Shown piece after piece: positions 33,837-46,075 of a DNA stretch of 64,000 nucleotides. The notes under the pieces were generated by a model. The model was not told where the DNA came from and made no database searches. It saw only the letters and a list, made by a program, of their open reading frames with translations. Source of the stretch: Guadua angustifolia (taxonomy: Eukaryota > Streptophyta > Magnoliopsida > Poales > Poaceae); assembly GCA_036346375.1 (NCBI GenBank), contig CM070511.1:2170001-2234000 (forward strand). The letters are read 5' to 3'. The position numbers and the translations under genes were made by a program. Position 1 is the first letter of the stretch. Each line of letters starts with the position of its first letter.

Positions 33837-33873
<37 letters not shown>
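33837..33873. repeat. (AT)n microsatellite, left of MITE
   Basis: Uninterrupted AT dinucleotides run into the left end of the adjacent MITE. Confidence 0.95.
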
Positions 33874-33875
<2 letters not shown>

Positions 33876-34249
33876 AAAATGGTTCCATACTCCTGGGTGT
33901 ACGTACTCCCACCTTCAATATACCGTTTAAATGATGTTGTTGTACCTCTTTATCCTTTTGAGTATACTCTAATACTGACTATAAGATACTCCAAATTGGG
34001 TTCCACGAAAAATTTCATTAAAGTCCACCCTTTATAGCATAATTTGTTTAGATATTCCTTTTTACATATAGAAAAGGGTATGTAGCAAAAAAAATAAAGG
34101 GTTTCGATGAAATTTTTTAGTCATGTCGTATTGGAGTATCTTAGAATTATTATTAGAGTGTATCAAAAGTGATAAAAGAGTATAAAGTATTTATTTAAGT
34201 GGTATATGAGAGGTGGGAGTATGTACTCCCGGGAGTACGGAAAAGACTT

Positions 34250-34251
<2 letters not shown>
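33874..34251. mobile_element. Micron-like MITE between (TA)n tracts
   Basis: A 378-bp segment with long imperfect terminal inverted repeats. The left end ggaaaatggttccatactcc and the right end (reverse complement ggaagtcttttccgtactcc) stay alignable for about 65 bp, including the tactcccacct block. Both ends abut TA microsatellites. This is the arrangement described for Micron elements of rice, which insert into (TA)n. It has no coding capacity. The family name is an inference from structure. Confidence 0.75.

Positions 34252-34303
<52 letters not shown>
34252..34303. repeat. (TA)n microsatellite, right of MITE
   Basis: Uninterrupted TA dinucleotides follow the right end of the MITE. Confidence 0.95.
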
Positions 34304-34306
<3 letters not shown>

Positions 34307-34562
34307 AGAGCAATGCTTCAGTACTTTCCCTCTCAATACAAGTTGCACAACTCTTAAAGCAAGCGAAAGAGGTAAGTAATCACTATCTACCTTTTATTTA
34401 TGTTTTAATATTTGTGCAATTATCAAAAAGAAAAGTATGGAAGCACCTCTCAAAAAGTAATCAAATATTTTTTTCTACATTTTGTGAAAATGAATAAGAA
34501 CAAATCTTTTTGTGGTGGTGGGTCCATTGGGAGGGATCATAGTGGATGAGGAGGTGTCCTGA

Positions 34563-34885
34563 GCTCTGTGTCATGGGACTCATGGTAAGGTGGTGAATAA
34601 ATACATACATATAGATGCTCACTCAAAAGGAAGCACCCGTAGTCAGATAAAACTCACCATGGTGGGGAGGTGGGAAAGGAGACCCTGGCATGTCAAAAAA
34701 TTGCCTAGTTTTCACACATATTCATGTGTTTCTTGAATCTCTTGATTGGTGAAGGCATTAGGTCTAGAAGCACATCAGGCCATTCGTCGTTAAATATAGC
34801 GCAAAACGATTCGCCACATATGGCAAAAGGGGGCTCTGTGTTATGGGGACTCATGGTAAGGTGGTGAATACACATAGATGCTCAC
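34563..34885. repeat. 270-bp tandem duplication: copy 1 and start of copy 2
   Basis: Copy 1 is 34563-34832 (gctctgtgtcatggg... to ...gcaaaagggg). Copy 2 begins at 34833 with the same words and is cut at 34885 by element K. It resumes at 49458-49482, is cut again by the PIF element, and finishes at 56575-56764. The unit has no ORF and no clear transposon ends. Confidence 0.85.
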
Positions 34886-34953
34886 TGTGGTGACCCGTAT
34901 AATTAACTTAGGGTAACGAAGTAACACCATTATTAATCTAAGATAATTACACT

Positions 34954-35181
34954 TGTTAGGTTTAGCAGTATGGCAAAATAACAAAGACACAGATTTAACA
35001 TGAAAAAACTCTTGCTGGAAAAAATCACGGAAAATAATCCACTATAATACTTCAAAGATTACAAGCATAGATGACTGACTTATATAGCCAAAGAGTCCTA
35101 ACTGTGGAAGACTTGGACTAATAACTATTTGGATAGAACCAAAAGATTTGGTAGCTAGAGATATTTGAGTTATCTCCAACA
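34954..35181 (-). repeat. LTR1 of element I (228 bp)
   Basis: Starts tgttagg and ends ctccaaca on the plus strand, followed by aatctccccttaa (minus-strand purine tract aaggggaga). It matches LTR2 along its length with scattered differences. Confidence 0.8.
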
Positions 35182-35315
35182 AATCTCCCCTTAACCCAAA
35201 ATTTATAAAAAATTGTTTCGGAAAACCCTGAAGGGTAATTAAGCATTGAATACAAATGCGCCAGGTAGAAGGCGTCGACGGCGGAGTGTAGGGTAGTGGT
35301 AGCTTTGATACCACT

Positions 35316-36323
35316 TGTTAGGATAAATGCACGGTAAGTAAACTGAAGACAATATTTAACGTGGAAAAATTCCCGCGAGAAAAAAACTGTCGAGGATTGG
35401 GTAGCCCCTAGGGCGACCATCGTACCTCGGCAACCGGCCGAACGCCGACCATGCATGACCTTGGATGGCGTCCCCAGCGAGACCTTCGGGTAGGTCGGCG
35501 CTCGGGCCTGCCCCGATCTTAGTCAAGCTCGCCCTCGAACATGCTTGCTCAGGGGCGCGCGACCGGCGACCCGGGTCCGAAGGAAAAGGCCTCGGGCCTC
35601 ACCAAAAAGCCGGGCACACTCCACAAAGTCGACGTGGCATTAATCGCTCGGTGGCCAGAAGGACAGTACGGCCACGATCTGCGCCTCCTACACCCACGTA
35701 GCGGTATGACGAAAAGCAGGAGAACAGTCCACTCACGTCCGGAAACAGTGGCGCACTGCTCCGTAATAAATGCCAAAACGCTGTAATCATCTATAAATAC
35801 CCCCTCGCACGTAGAATTCGGCTCGGTTCTGAACTAGACTGACACCCCCTTTTATTTTTTACCTCACACTTAGCAATCGCTTGCTGGTAGCCTGAAGGAT
35901 AATCCTTAGAGCCTCCCAGGCCTTCGAGCAAGCACCCTGTAATCCACCTTTGGAAACTAGTGCAATCACTGGACGTAGGGTTGTTATCATCCCCGCGAGA
36001 GGCCCGAACCAGACAAAAAGGATCTCTTGTTCGTCGTGTCCTCGCTTTACATAGCTCGGCAGGCCCTCAGACGCTACACCCTCCGCGAGAAAGGGGCCCT
36101 AAGTTGATCCCTCATTCAACAAGTAAACTCGGCGGGGGACCGGTTCCCGAATCATCGACAAAAACCAAGGAAAACAATCCACTATAATACTTTAAAGATT
36201 ACAAGTACAGGGTGTTAGATTATATAGCCAAAAGAGTCATAGTTGTAAAAAACTTAGACTAACAATCTATTTAGATAGAACCAAAAGATACGATAGTAAG
36301 AGATGTTTGAGTTATCTCCAACA
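35316..36323 (-). repeat. LTR2 of element I, split by solo LTR F
   Basis: 35316-35387 plus 36166-36323 make 230 bp of LTR sharing tgttagg/ctccaaca ends with LTR1. It serves as 5' LTR of the short unit (PBS-like ttgatacca at 35305-35313) and 3' LTR of the long unit (purine tract after 36323). Confidence 0.8.
35388..36160 (+). mobile_element. Element F: Gypsy-type solo LTR (773 bp)
   Basis: Ends tgtcgagg and atcgaca, with target duplication aaaac at 35383-35387 and 36161-36165. A TATA box (ctataaatac, about 35791) indicates plus orientation. It splits LTR2 of element I. The tgtcga ends resemble those of Gypsy D, but the body differs. Short frames inside it are not credible genes. Confidence 0.88.
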
Positions 36324-36415
36324 AACCCCACCTTAACTTAAAATCTATAACGATGTTGTTTCTGAAAAAACCCTGAAGGGTAATTAAGCACATAAATATA
36401 AGTGCGTTAAAAGTC

Positions 36416-39400
36416 TGTAGCGACCTCTATTTTTACATAAATGCAAAAATAGAAATCTCATGTGCATACAGTACTAGTCCCATGATCAGTGGCTAGCACG
36501 CACATTTACAACAATTGATATCACATCCATACTCTTTATTACAAACAATAATGGTAATTTACACAATAAAGTCTTATAATACAGAGTAATGCAGTGGAAA
36601 GAATAAAAAATCTTGTAGTGTGCCTATCCAACCCTCAAGTAATTGACAAGGTATAATCCCTAGAAAAGCTCGTTAAAATCCCCGAATCCTGCATCAAAAT
36701 AAGTTCGTCGAGCTATTCTAATTCTTCACCTAAAAATAATAAATAAGTAAGGGTGAGTACTTTCGTACTCCGCAAGACTTTTGCAAAACCTATAATATAT
36801 GCAGGCTATTTCAAAGGAAAGGCTTCTATGGTTAATTTGCATAAAGCCAATTTGAAATGTAAATATAGAATAGTAGATTGCAAACAAAATTTAAGTAAAA
36901 ACAATTTAACATAGAAAATAATAGAATGTAAGTACGAATAAGTAAATTTCACGAAACTGGGTGATGACTTTACCCACGAACCAATTTCTACCACCACCTA
37001 GTAGAATCTAGATTTTTATGAAAATAAAAATATTTAACTATGTGATGACTTTACCAAGTGTCCATGACCACAGGCGCGGCTAATCGATTAATTTTACACT
37101 CTGTAGAGGTGTACAGCTTTACCCATAAGATATGACTGACTCTTTGTGCAATCAATATTAGCACATTTCCTTTGGTATACTGCAAAGAGTCCTAACGTAA
37201 CTGTTACATTACTTAAACCTAACTTTGCATCCGCCCGGGACGAAAACCCATACTATGGTAGAAGAATTCAGAGCATAGAAATGATGGAACTTCCCATAGC
37301 ATAGCGTACACCGGTGTATCGGTAAATATTTGCTCCATGATCACCTCGATGTGGACGTCCCTTTGAGCAATCCATTAAGACACAGCTCATACATCTCCAG
37401 CCTACCAATGTGCAAAGCTAGTTTTAAGGAATTTAATAGGTTAAGGCTTCCCATACCAGCACTTGTGGTTGTACGGTTATCTTGGCATGAAAACAACCTA
37501 TAGTTCGGTCCTTAATCCGACACAAGCAATAATCTCCTCCTACACTACGTACAAGTCCCTTGTACATCTAGCTATTGCCAATAATTGCCCGCATCAAAAA
37601 CATAGTTTTATTTTTAACCAAATTATCAATCATAAAGAAAGGTCATATCCAACCCCTTTTAATCATATTCAACATTTTTAAGTTGTAAAGAACTTGAGTC
37701 TTTATCAAGCATGGCTAAGCATGACTACTAGAGTGTGTAAACTCAGTTGACATTAAGTACTGTCTATCTTATTCTAGGGTTATCAAGGTTCACAATCCAT
37801 ACTTATCAAGGAAGTTCTATGTGTCTACAGACTACAGGTATAACTACCATTACCCACAATATAGCAGAGTTTAACGAATATACGCATGCAATAAAATATT
37901 TAATGAAAACATTTGCAAAATTGGGATCAACATGGTCAAACGGGGTGCTTGCCTTGCTCATTGTTGCCTTCAACGAAGTTGAAGCCATAGTTGGCTTTCT
38001 CGACGATAGAAGTAGTAACGTCGAGTTCTACACGTCGTTTAAAAGAAATATAGCAAATAATAAATAACAAGTTTTCAATATAGGCAAAAAGAAATTAGAT
38101 GGAAATCCAATTAGAAACAAATCATAGAAAACAAATGTGGTTTAAGGTTGGGTTCCTATGATTTTACGTATTCGGATTCTAATTGATCTTATATAGTTAG
38201 CAATGATACTGTTTCTTATTTTATGAATTTATTTTATAGATTTAAGAGGCTAAAATTATGTATTATTATATTTAAAATTTCAAATTCAAGAGGTTAAAAT
38301 TATTTGGTTTAATATTGAATTACTTACTTATTACATATACATTAACTCAAATATTTTACATAGTGAACCCTAAGTATTTTTACATATTCAGGTTCCTAAG
38401 GACACAAGGAGTCTAACAAAATTTGTTTCATTCAATTTGGAGCTCATTTGCAAAAATTCTATGTATGGTATATCTTTAATCTTTTCTTTACATTTGAATT
38501 TAAAATTTAGACAGAGTTCATTTTCAAAATATTTTTTTGCATATTCTGAATCTTCATGATTTTAGATGAATATATAAATTTATTTCATCAGATATGGATT
38601 TAAAACGCAAAAGATATGACTTTTTGGATTACCTAGGGTTTAATTAAATACTGAAAATCAGGATTTTTGCCGTGAACGGAAAATACGTTTTCGAGGTGGC
38701 AAGACGCTTTCTGTTTTTGGTCTAAGCTTGAGCTGAGGTGCTAATGGCTGGGCCCGAAGGGTTAGTGAGTCACGACACAAGCTAACCAGCGGGGCCCAAC
38801 TTATAGCGAGAGACTAAGGATTGGGCCCCGCCTGACAGCGACCGCAAGTAGAGGCTCACACGGCCGAGCTCGCTGACGGTGAGGTGGCACCAGAGGAGTT
38901 GAAGCGGTTCCACCACTAGCTTGAGCAGACGATTGTGCATCTAGTGGTGGTTCTCTCGGCTGTCGGTATCAAGGAAAAGTGGCTCGCCACTGGAGATCAG
39001 CGGTGGCCATGGCTAGCCAACGGAGAAGCTCAAGTATGGGTTTTCATGGTGCATTTTCACCCTCACGAGCATCATGATGTCATAGAGACTCTATTCTAGC
39101 ATTAAACCGAGAAGAAAAGAAGTCTGGTAGGGGTCTCACCGTGCGGAGTGGTGGTGGAGAGAAAAGTTTGCTGTGGCTGCTCACCGGGGAAGAAAGGCTC
39201 CAACTGAGGGTGAAGATGAATTCTATTCACTGTGGAGAAGCTGTAGGTTGAATTGATTGGACTATGATTCACCGAAGCTAGCCAATTGGATTTTTCCCCC
39301 TCTCACTGGCTTGTCGGACATGGCAGAGAAGACAAGCTCTCAGGCGTGGTTATGGTGAATGGGTAAGGTTCTAAGTAGGAGATGGCTATTGCATTGCACG

Positions 39401-42400
39401 GGGATGGTTTTTATAACCAAATACGTCGGTAGTGCACAGGATTTGAACGCAAGTTCTTCAACAACACCGCAAATCCTTCCTGGAAAATAGTTTTCGCATG
39501 AGATTTCACTGTGTTAGAGCACTGGCAGGGGTGGCTGGTGATGTGGGTAGCCACGGGCGGCAACTTGCGGCACAGAAGGTGACAAAGAATTGAGGCGGTG
39601 GAGCTCGGTCTGAGTTTGTGCGAGAAAGGGTGCAAAGAGGAACAGGGGGAGGAGGAGCTGACGGCCACAGGGCCACTTGGCAGTGAAAGGAAGAGAGGAA
39701 AGGAGGAGGGTTCTTGTCGTGCCCCGAATTTACGGATTTGGACACTCTGTGTATTCGGCACTAGTCCAGGATCACGCTAGTGCACACAGTATAACAGGTT
39801 GAAGTACCACAATCATACACAGCGGAATTTAATAATAAAGTACTTCAAACACGGATATAAGCGAGTTACACGGCCTTATGGCCACCTTACAATAATTCGC
39901 CACGCAGGGCGATAAATATCAAAGTAGCACAAGTTTATCAGCGGAAGCAAAAGTAAAACAATGAACCCTTCATAACCACAGGCAACTAAGTGCGGCTCAA
40001 CCCTTAATCCTCCTGGCCTTCGATGAACGCCTCCTCCCAAGCTGGCACGGCTTCTTCTTCTGAGGTTTTGTCGATGCAAGGGTGAGTATACAACATACTC
40101 AACAAGTCATGCACAATGCAGTCTTATTACTACATGCATGGCTTATGCCAAAGGAAAGGCTTAATGGTTATTTTGCATAAAACAGCATTTCTTTTAAATT
40201 GGTAATCCTATTAGATTAAAAGCGGTAAAACCAATATTATTAATAATTAATTTCTCAATTCTTTTCCAAGAGTTGTGGCACACAGCCCTAAATTCGTTTC
40301 AACAGTCTTTTGGCACACAGCCACCCATTCCATATTTTATTTTGAAAATCTAACCCTTGACTGTAATCCCCGAGCAATATCCAATACCGTGGACACGGCT
40401 ATTCGAATAGATTTTTACACACACTCTGCAGAGGTCAGACACTTTACCCACAGGATCGATCGCTCACCACACAGTGATTGATTGCAACAAAGTCTTTGGA
40501 GACTAACACTTAACCATGATCCTCTCGATGATTGCCTTTCTAACACTTCCTCACACTGAGCCAAAGTTTAGAAACGGTGAATACTGTTAGATGGGTACCA
40601 AGCCGCAAAGACAGTGCGCTCCCCCATCTGATTACATTTTGGTGTAACTGTCGCCCCGAGGTATCAAAGGAAAGATATTAGAGACCTACTAAACTAGGCC
40701 CGTCCCATTCCGGACAAGTGGTTGTACGAGAAACTCAGTTCAAAGGCTCGCAAGGTAAGGTCCTTACCTGTCCCGGGCAAGACATCCATTTTATACTTCT
40801 CGGCACACAGCCTTAACCATCACAATACATCCCATTGCCACACAGGCCCACCTGGCACGAAGCCTTCTTGCCACTTGCCCCGGTCCAAATCATTTCTCGC
40901 CCCGGGTTTGCATTTATGCAACACATGCCAATGCCCACGTCATTGTATGAGTAGGACCACACAGGCCGCTACCCCCAATTCCATCTCATGACATCATTGC
41001 ATTATTCCAAAATGCGTTCCATAATTGTTTAGTCAATATTCTTTTGCCAATTTGAAGTCATTCACGCACATAAGTATGCAAAGCAGCTAAGCACGGTCTA
41101 GCCTCCCGTGTTGGCATTAATATAGCAACCAACGCTAATTACATCTTAGGGTGACAAGGTTTTTCAGGGCATACAAATAATATTAACAAGGTGACATAAA
41201 CAAGGTAGGTGCATTATCTATTCTTCCCAAATTATTCAATAACATTTTTAGTTAACATAGCATGCATAATTTAAATTAAAATACATTTGAAAATTCTAGG
41301 GGCAACATGGTCAAAGCATGACTGGCCTTCGAAAAGTAGTTGGTCCTGGTCTGAGATCTGCGACGGGTCTTCGAATCCCTCCCTGGCGACTTCCGGTAAC
41401 TCGGAGTCTACTCGAATCAAGCAAACACACAATAAATACACGATACAGACATCAAGATCATCACTAAAAATAAAATAAAAATCACCATTAAATAGTTTAC
41501 ATTTTTACAAATTTTTGGGCACTGGAATCACCTAAATCCGAGTTAAAATGCAAAAGTTATAGGCATTACAAGTTTCTAAAATTCAAATAAAGAAATAACC
41601 GAATTAAATGATTTATTTTTCCACTGGAAATCCGGATTAATTTTACCCGGCGACACGTGTCAGCACCAGAGCGAGCCACGTCACTCCCGGCCACTGACGC
41701 GTGGGCCCGGATGACGTCATGCTGACGTCAGCACTCCCGGGGGTCAACACACTGACAAGTGGGCCCTGGTGAACAGTGCTTGAACCAACCAGAAGCTGAC
41801 ACGTGGCGCGATCTCGGCCCTCCATCAGGGATCCGATGGCCATCTTCAACCGCGCTGACCCGAGGCTACGTGGACGCACGCCTACCGTCGGATGAGGATC
41901 CTCTACCGCCGCTACCCGAGCGATACTCGCTCACGAAGCCTCGTGGCTTAATCTTGACCGCATATTCGATATCTAACGGCCATGGTTACCCGGAGAGTTT
42001 ACTGCTCACCGCACCTACGTGGATGCACCGGAGTGGTCGGATCGAAATCCAACAGCGGTGGTTACCCACACGGTTCACTATTCATCGCACCTACGTGTCC
42101 TAACGAGGGCCGCACGATTACCATCTAACGGACCAGATCAATCCATACCGCTTCAGCCTAATTTGAAAAGGAAGGACGCGTGGCTTTACCTCGGGCGTTG
42201 GATGAGAATCTGACGGTGGAGGTGAGCTGCGAAGTGCCGAAGGAGCGGCGGTGGTGCTCAACACCGGACTTGGAGAAGAAGAAGGCGCGGGCGATTCCGG
42301 GTGTCTCCGGTCGGAAGAGGTGGCCCACTGGACGCGGCTTGGCACGAGGAACTCGGAGAGGGTCTTGGTTGCGACGAGGAACGGCAGACGGCGGCGAAAC

Positions 42401-44212
42401 GCGAAGAAAACCTAGGCGGAGGAGAGCAGCTGCTACGGCGAGCTCTAGCGCACGCTACGGAGGATGGCAGAGCACGAGGGAAGTGGCAAACTGAGTGGAG
42501 TGGAGTGCTGAGCACGGAGCTCTACTTCACCCGCTCGGACACGCCTCGAGCCGCGCATAAAATCTCTGACACGATCCGCGGTGACCAACGGCGGCGGCGT
42601 CAGCGACACTCCGATGTGTCCGGTCCGTCGCGCGTCCGATCGCCATCCAACGGCGCAAATTGAATAACGGTTCAGCGATTTAGTGCCGCAGCGTCGGCAT
42701 CCCAATGATCACTTATCGAGATCCGACGATCCACGCGATAAAACAGCGCGCTCCTCGGCCGTCCGTCCGAATCGCCGGCGCAAACAATGGCGCTAGGGTT
42801 TTGGTGGCACGGCATAGTGTTGGGCTCGGCGACAACGTAGCAAAGCGATTTTCGAGTTTTGCCAATAAAAATAATTCGATAAATCAAAGTATTTATTTGG
42901 AGCTCTAAAAATACTTAAAAAATTCTAGAAAAATTCTATAAAATATTTGAGCATTTTGAGCCTAAATAAAATATTTCTATTAATTTTGATAAATACCTTT
43001 TCTGATATTTAATTATTCAAGAAAGGAATAATCCAAATAAATTTTGATTAAATCCAAATAAATCCCAAAAATTCAGATAAATTCAATTAAATGAAATTAA
43101 ATTTTAACTAATTCACAAAAATTCAAATAACTCCAAAAATTAAAATTTGGCCAAATTTCGGGACGTTACAGTTCTGGTACCGGGGCCAATTGGCAGGGAG
43201 AGAGGGTTAGCCGGGCCCACTTGCAAAGTGAGAGAAGGAACAATCTTGAACGAGATCTCTGGACAGATCTGGCTTGGTCCACAAGATTGTGCCACAATTT
43301 TGATTTGATTATTTTCAAAAAGTTTTACCTATGTTGGCAAGGTAAAGATCATTTTCTAATAAAAAATTTAGATTAAAATTCTTGGTAGAAAAATTGAAAT
43401 AATTCTGACAATGCATACTGTCAGATTTTCTAATTTCTAATTTTTATATAATTTTAGATAAATTAGGTTTATATTTTCTATAGATTTTTTGGAGGTTTAG
43501 AATAACAATATTTATTTTTTGTAAAATTTTAAGATTTTTATATTTGATATTTAAATTCTAAAAATTCTGACATTGGTATTTTTAGCTTTATTTGTTTCCT
43601 ATTTTTGAATTTTTGAAAGCTTAAAACATAAGTTTTAATTTTTAATATTTTTACCATAGGTAGATAAGATTCTTATGTCAGTTTGGTAAAAATTTTGGCT
43701 GAAGATAAGCTCTAGAGATTTTCCTAAAAATCTGGCAAGATCTGGATTGATATATTCTCTCATGATTACATTTACTTTTTATTTTATTTTAATTTTTAGA
43801 TCACTTCAAGTGTCACATTTGGGATTCTGGATGGCTCTACCATTTATTTACAATTTTTGGAGATTTTTTCTGATTTTGTGTTTTTACCTTTTTACTTTTA
43901 CCATTTTTCCATTTCACTTTATTGATTTTCTTTTTAAAGAAAAAACTCAAGAAAAATAAATAATGAAATAAAATTAAGAAAATGGAAATTCAAATTATGA
44001 TCATATTTCAAAATCATTTTCGAGGTTTGTTTATTTTGGGAGAATTTTTTAGTATTACAATTTATACTTTTCTTAAGATTAAAATGCAAAGAAAATGAGG
44101 AAAAGATATTGTTTTAGATCAAAATTTTGATTCCAATTGAAATTTTATTCAATTCCATTAGTAAATGTTAAATTTTTTATTTTCCTATTTTTAAATTTTT
44201 TAGGATGTTATT
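36416..44212 (-). mobile_element. Element H: Del/Tekay-like solo LTR (about 4.3 kb), split by G
   Basis: The left end is TGTAGCGACC. The right end ggatgttatt stands where ggacgttaca is expected. Target duplication aagtc is at 36411-36415 and 44213-44217. It carries gtgagtac...gtactc at 36754-36770. G (39715-43170) is inserted in it. The right quarter is very AT-rich. The frame at 43747-43959 is low-complexity and not a gene. It interrupts the long interior of element I. Confidence 0.78.
39715..43170 (-). mobile_element. Element G: Del/Tekay-like solo LTR (3456 bp)
   Basis: Ends TGTCGTGCCCCG and ggacgttaca, with target duplication gttct at 39710-39714 and 43171-43175. It has the gtgagta...tactc motif at 40083-40100 and, read on the minus strand, the usual AT-rich first part and GC-rich middle (41650-42850) of Del/Tekay LTRs. 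Overlapping frames on both strands in the GC-rich middle are compositional. Confidence 0.85.
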
Positions 44213-45191
44213 AAGTCCAAAGGACTACTGAACAAGGAAGACTGGAACAGTCTATCCATATACTTTTGGTGCGAAGAACCACAAAGCGTATAAAAGGCTG
44301 GAACAGTCTTATCCAAATGTTTCTAATGAAGCAAGATTGAGCAAACCACCAGTAGGCCGAGACAAAGACTAGAACAGCCAATCCAAGTACACAACTATAA
44401 CAAAGCAGACGAATAAATATGGGTCTTGAAGAATTCATAAGCCCAGTAAAGTCTGAGTCTGTGCAACTGGCTTTCTGAAGCAAACACTCAATCATCAAAT
44501 GGTATAAGCCAAGATATCATCACTGTTGTTGGGTAGATAGTGAAGAATTCATATCATGGACTTTTGGCATGGTCTATATGGAACATAAAATTTGGCAAAC
44601 TGCCTATTGAAAATCCATAATATGATTGAAACAACTAAAAATATCAATATGAAGAAAAATTATTGTGCCATCAATAGAGTATAAATTGAAGTAAACCCCT
44701 CATATCCATACAAAACCTTCATCTCAAAATGACATTGGAGCAAAACCTTCACTAGAAAAACTCCGAAGAGTATAATGCTACCATTAGAGTGTCATCAAAT
44801 TTCAAATGAACGTTGCTAAAATCTCTATAATGATCAACATATCAAAACGGTGAATAAAACACCAAATAATAGTGATGAAACACTATATTCCAATGAACGG
44901 TGATGAAACACCAAATTTAGTGGTCACCTCAACTGGCATTATTTTTTTCTCCAAATTAGATGATGAAACATTAAATAAACTGCCAAGAATCCGCCAATGA
45001 TAAATTGATGGCAAAACGTCAAATAAATTACCAAGAAACTGCCAATGATAAATTCCACCTGAATTGCAATGAAATCCGCCAATAATATATATAAGGTATT
45101 AATTGCAATAAATGAAATCCTAAAAAACTTTCAAGATATATCTGCTGAAGCCTGTGAATACCATAAAAATCCACCTAAAACTACGATAAAT

Positions 45192-45680
45192 CTACTCTTC
45201 CTTGAGGTGCTTCTCAATCTCCTCCGATGCCTTAATATCTTTGTTGCACTTGCACATATGATAAATGCACCAATAAAGAAGGCATGCTGAAACACAAAGG
45301 ATGACATTCCACTGGGCTTTGAAGAAGATTTCTTGAAGTGGATACGCTCGTTGGCAGTGCAAATCTTTGAGGTGCACATCAGCCTGTGCTCGTTCTTCCC
45401 AGTAGATATCGAGGAGCTGGAAGGTGGCGAAGAGGAGTATCCCAGCAAAGGGCTGTAGTGGCATTGAGGTGAAGCCGACGATCTGGGTCCGCATGATGCG
45501 TGGCGATAACAAGGGTGAGTAGTGAGCAGCGCCACAATCAGCCGGGAAGGAGGCACAGAGGTCGCCAGAAGAAGCCGTGAAGATGGCGGTGGGCGGCGTG
45601 TGCAATAGTGGCGGGATCTTCATCAAGAAAGGGCATGAGCGCCTGGCGGCGATGAAGAGATCCAAACTCACACCAGGTTG
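45192..45680 (-). pseudogene. Second foreign-looking coding segment in element I (membrane-protein-like)
   Basis: An open frame of 159 codons (45671-45192) follows the CNGC piece. Its second half has two hydrophobic stretches (PLQPFAGILLFATFQLLDIYW and QWNVILCVSACLLYWCIYHM) with basic and acidic tails (KCNKDIKASEEIEKHLKEE), like an ER or other small membrane protein. I do not recognise the family. An exon-like edge precedes RIMRTQ. It may be a second captured gene fragment or older element sequence. Confidence 0.4.
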
Positions 45681-45960
45681 GACGAGGACGATGAAGAAGA
45701 AGCACGTTCTTGGTGGGCAGTAGGTCCGCGCCCTTGGGCCGGTTCAGGAAGTTTCAGATTGGGATCTACGGTAGCGACAGCACGAACAGCAGGTCAACGA
45801 CGAAGAAGCAGCGTAGGTAGCGGCGCTCGATGGCGCCCAAGTCGATGATGAACACGTTGTGGATGAACATGCGCGATGAGAGCGCAATGTACGCTTTGCA
45901 GAACTGCAGCACGTTGTGCGCTAGGTAGAAGGCGTTGATGGCGGAGCGCAGGGCAGTGGC
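45680..45960 (-). pseudogene. Captured fragment of a cyclic-nucleotide-gated channel (CNGC) gene
   Basis: Minus-strand translation from just after the PBS gives TALRSAINAFYLAHNVLQF, a segment with IALSSRMF and FIIDLGAIERRYLRCFFVVDLL, then VLSLPQ, a stop, and (after a frame change) GADLLPTKNV and FIVLVQ. This is the S2-S3 region of plant CNGCs, where a DAFYL..I.LQFRTAFIAPSSRVFGRGELVIDP-like pattern and an RRYFIVDFLSVLPLPQ-like pattern are conserved. The intact protein is a plasma-membrane Ca2+/K+ channel. Here about 90 codons remain, with a stop and no pore, so it cannot make a channel. The short unit of element I keeps the first 20 codons at 35252-35312. Confidence 0.75.
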
Positions 45961-45975
45961 GGCTCTGATACCAGT

Positions 45976-46075
45976 CGTTAGGGATAGTAGCACGGTATAA
46001 TATTGGAGACAAAGATTTAACATGGAAAAACCCTTCCGAGGAAAAACCACGGGAAACATCACTTATATCGTTATA
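45976..46075 (-). repeat. Third LTR of element I, recognisable part
   Basis: The region cgttaggg...agatttaacatggaaaaacc...accacgg resembles the start of LTR1 and LTR2 and sits next to a perfect 13-base initiator-Met PBS (45961-45973). Beyond about 46070 similarity is lost, through deletion or divergence. Confidence 0.6.

Noticed and set aside
33739..34497. ORFs running through poly Tyr-Ile (IYIYIY)
   Set aside because: Translation of (TA)n microsatellites.
35465..36187. Open frames in element F taken as a gene
   Set aside because: They are fully contained in a solo LTR with aaaac target duplication and a TATA box; no domain is present.
41643..42705. GC-rich ORFs on both strands within solo LTR G
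   Set aside because: They lie inside an LTR bounded by a perfect target duplication and match no domain; composition explains them.
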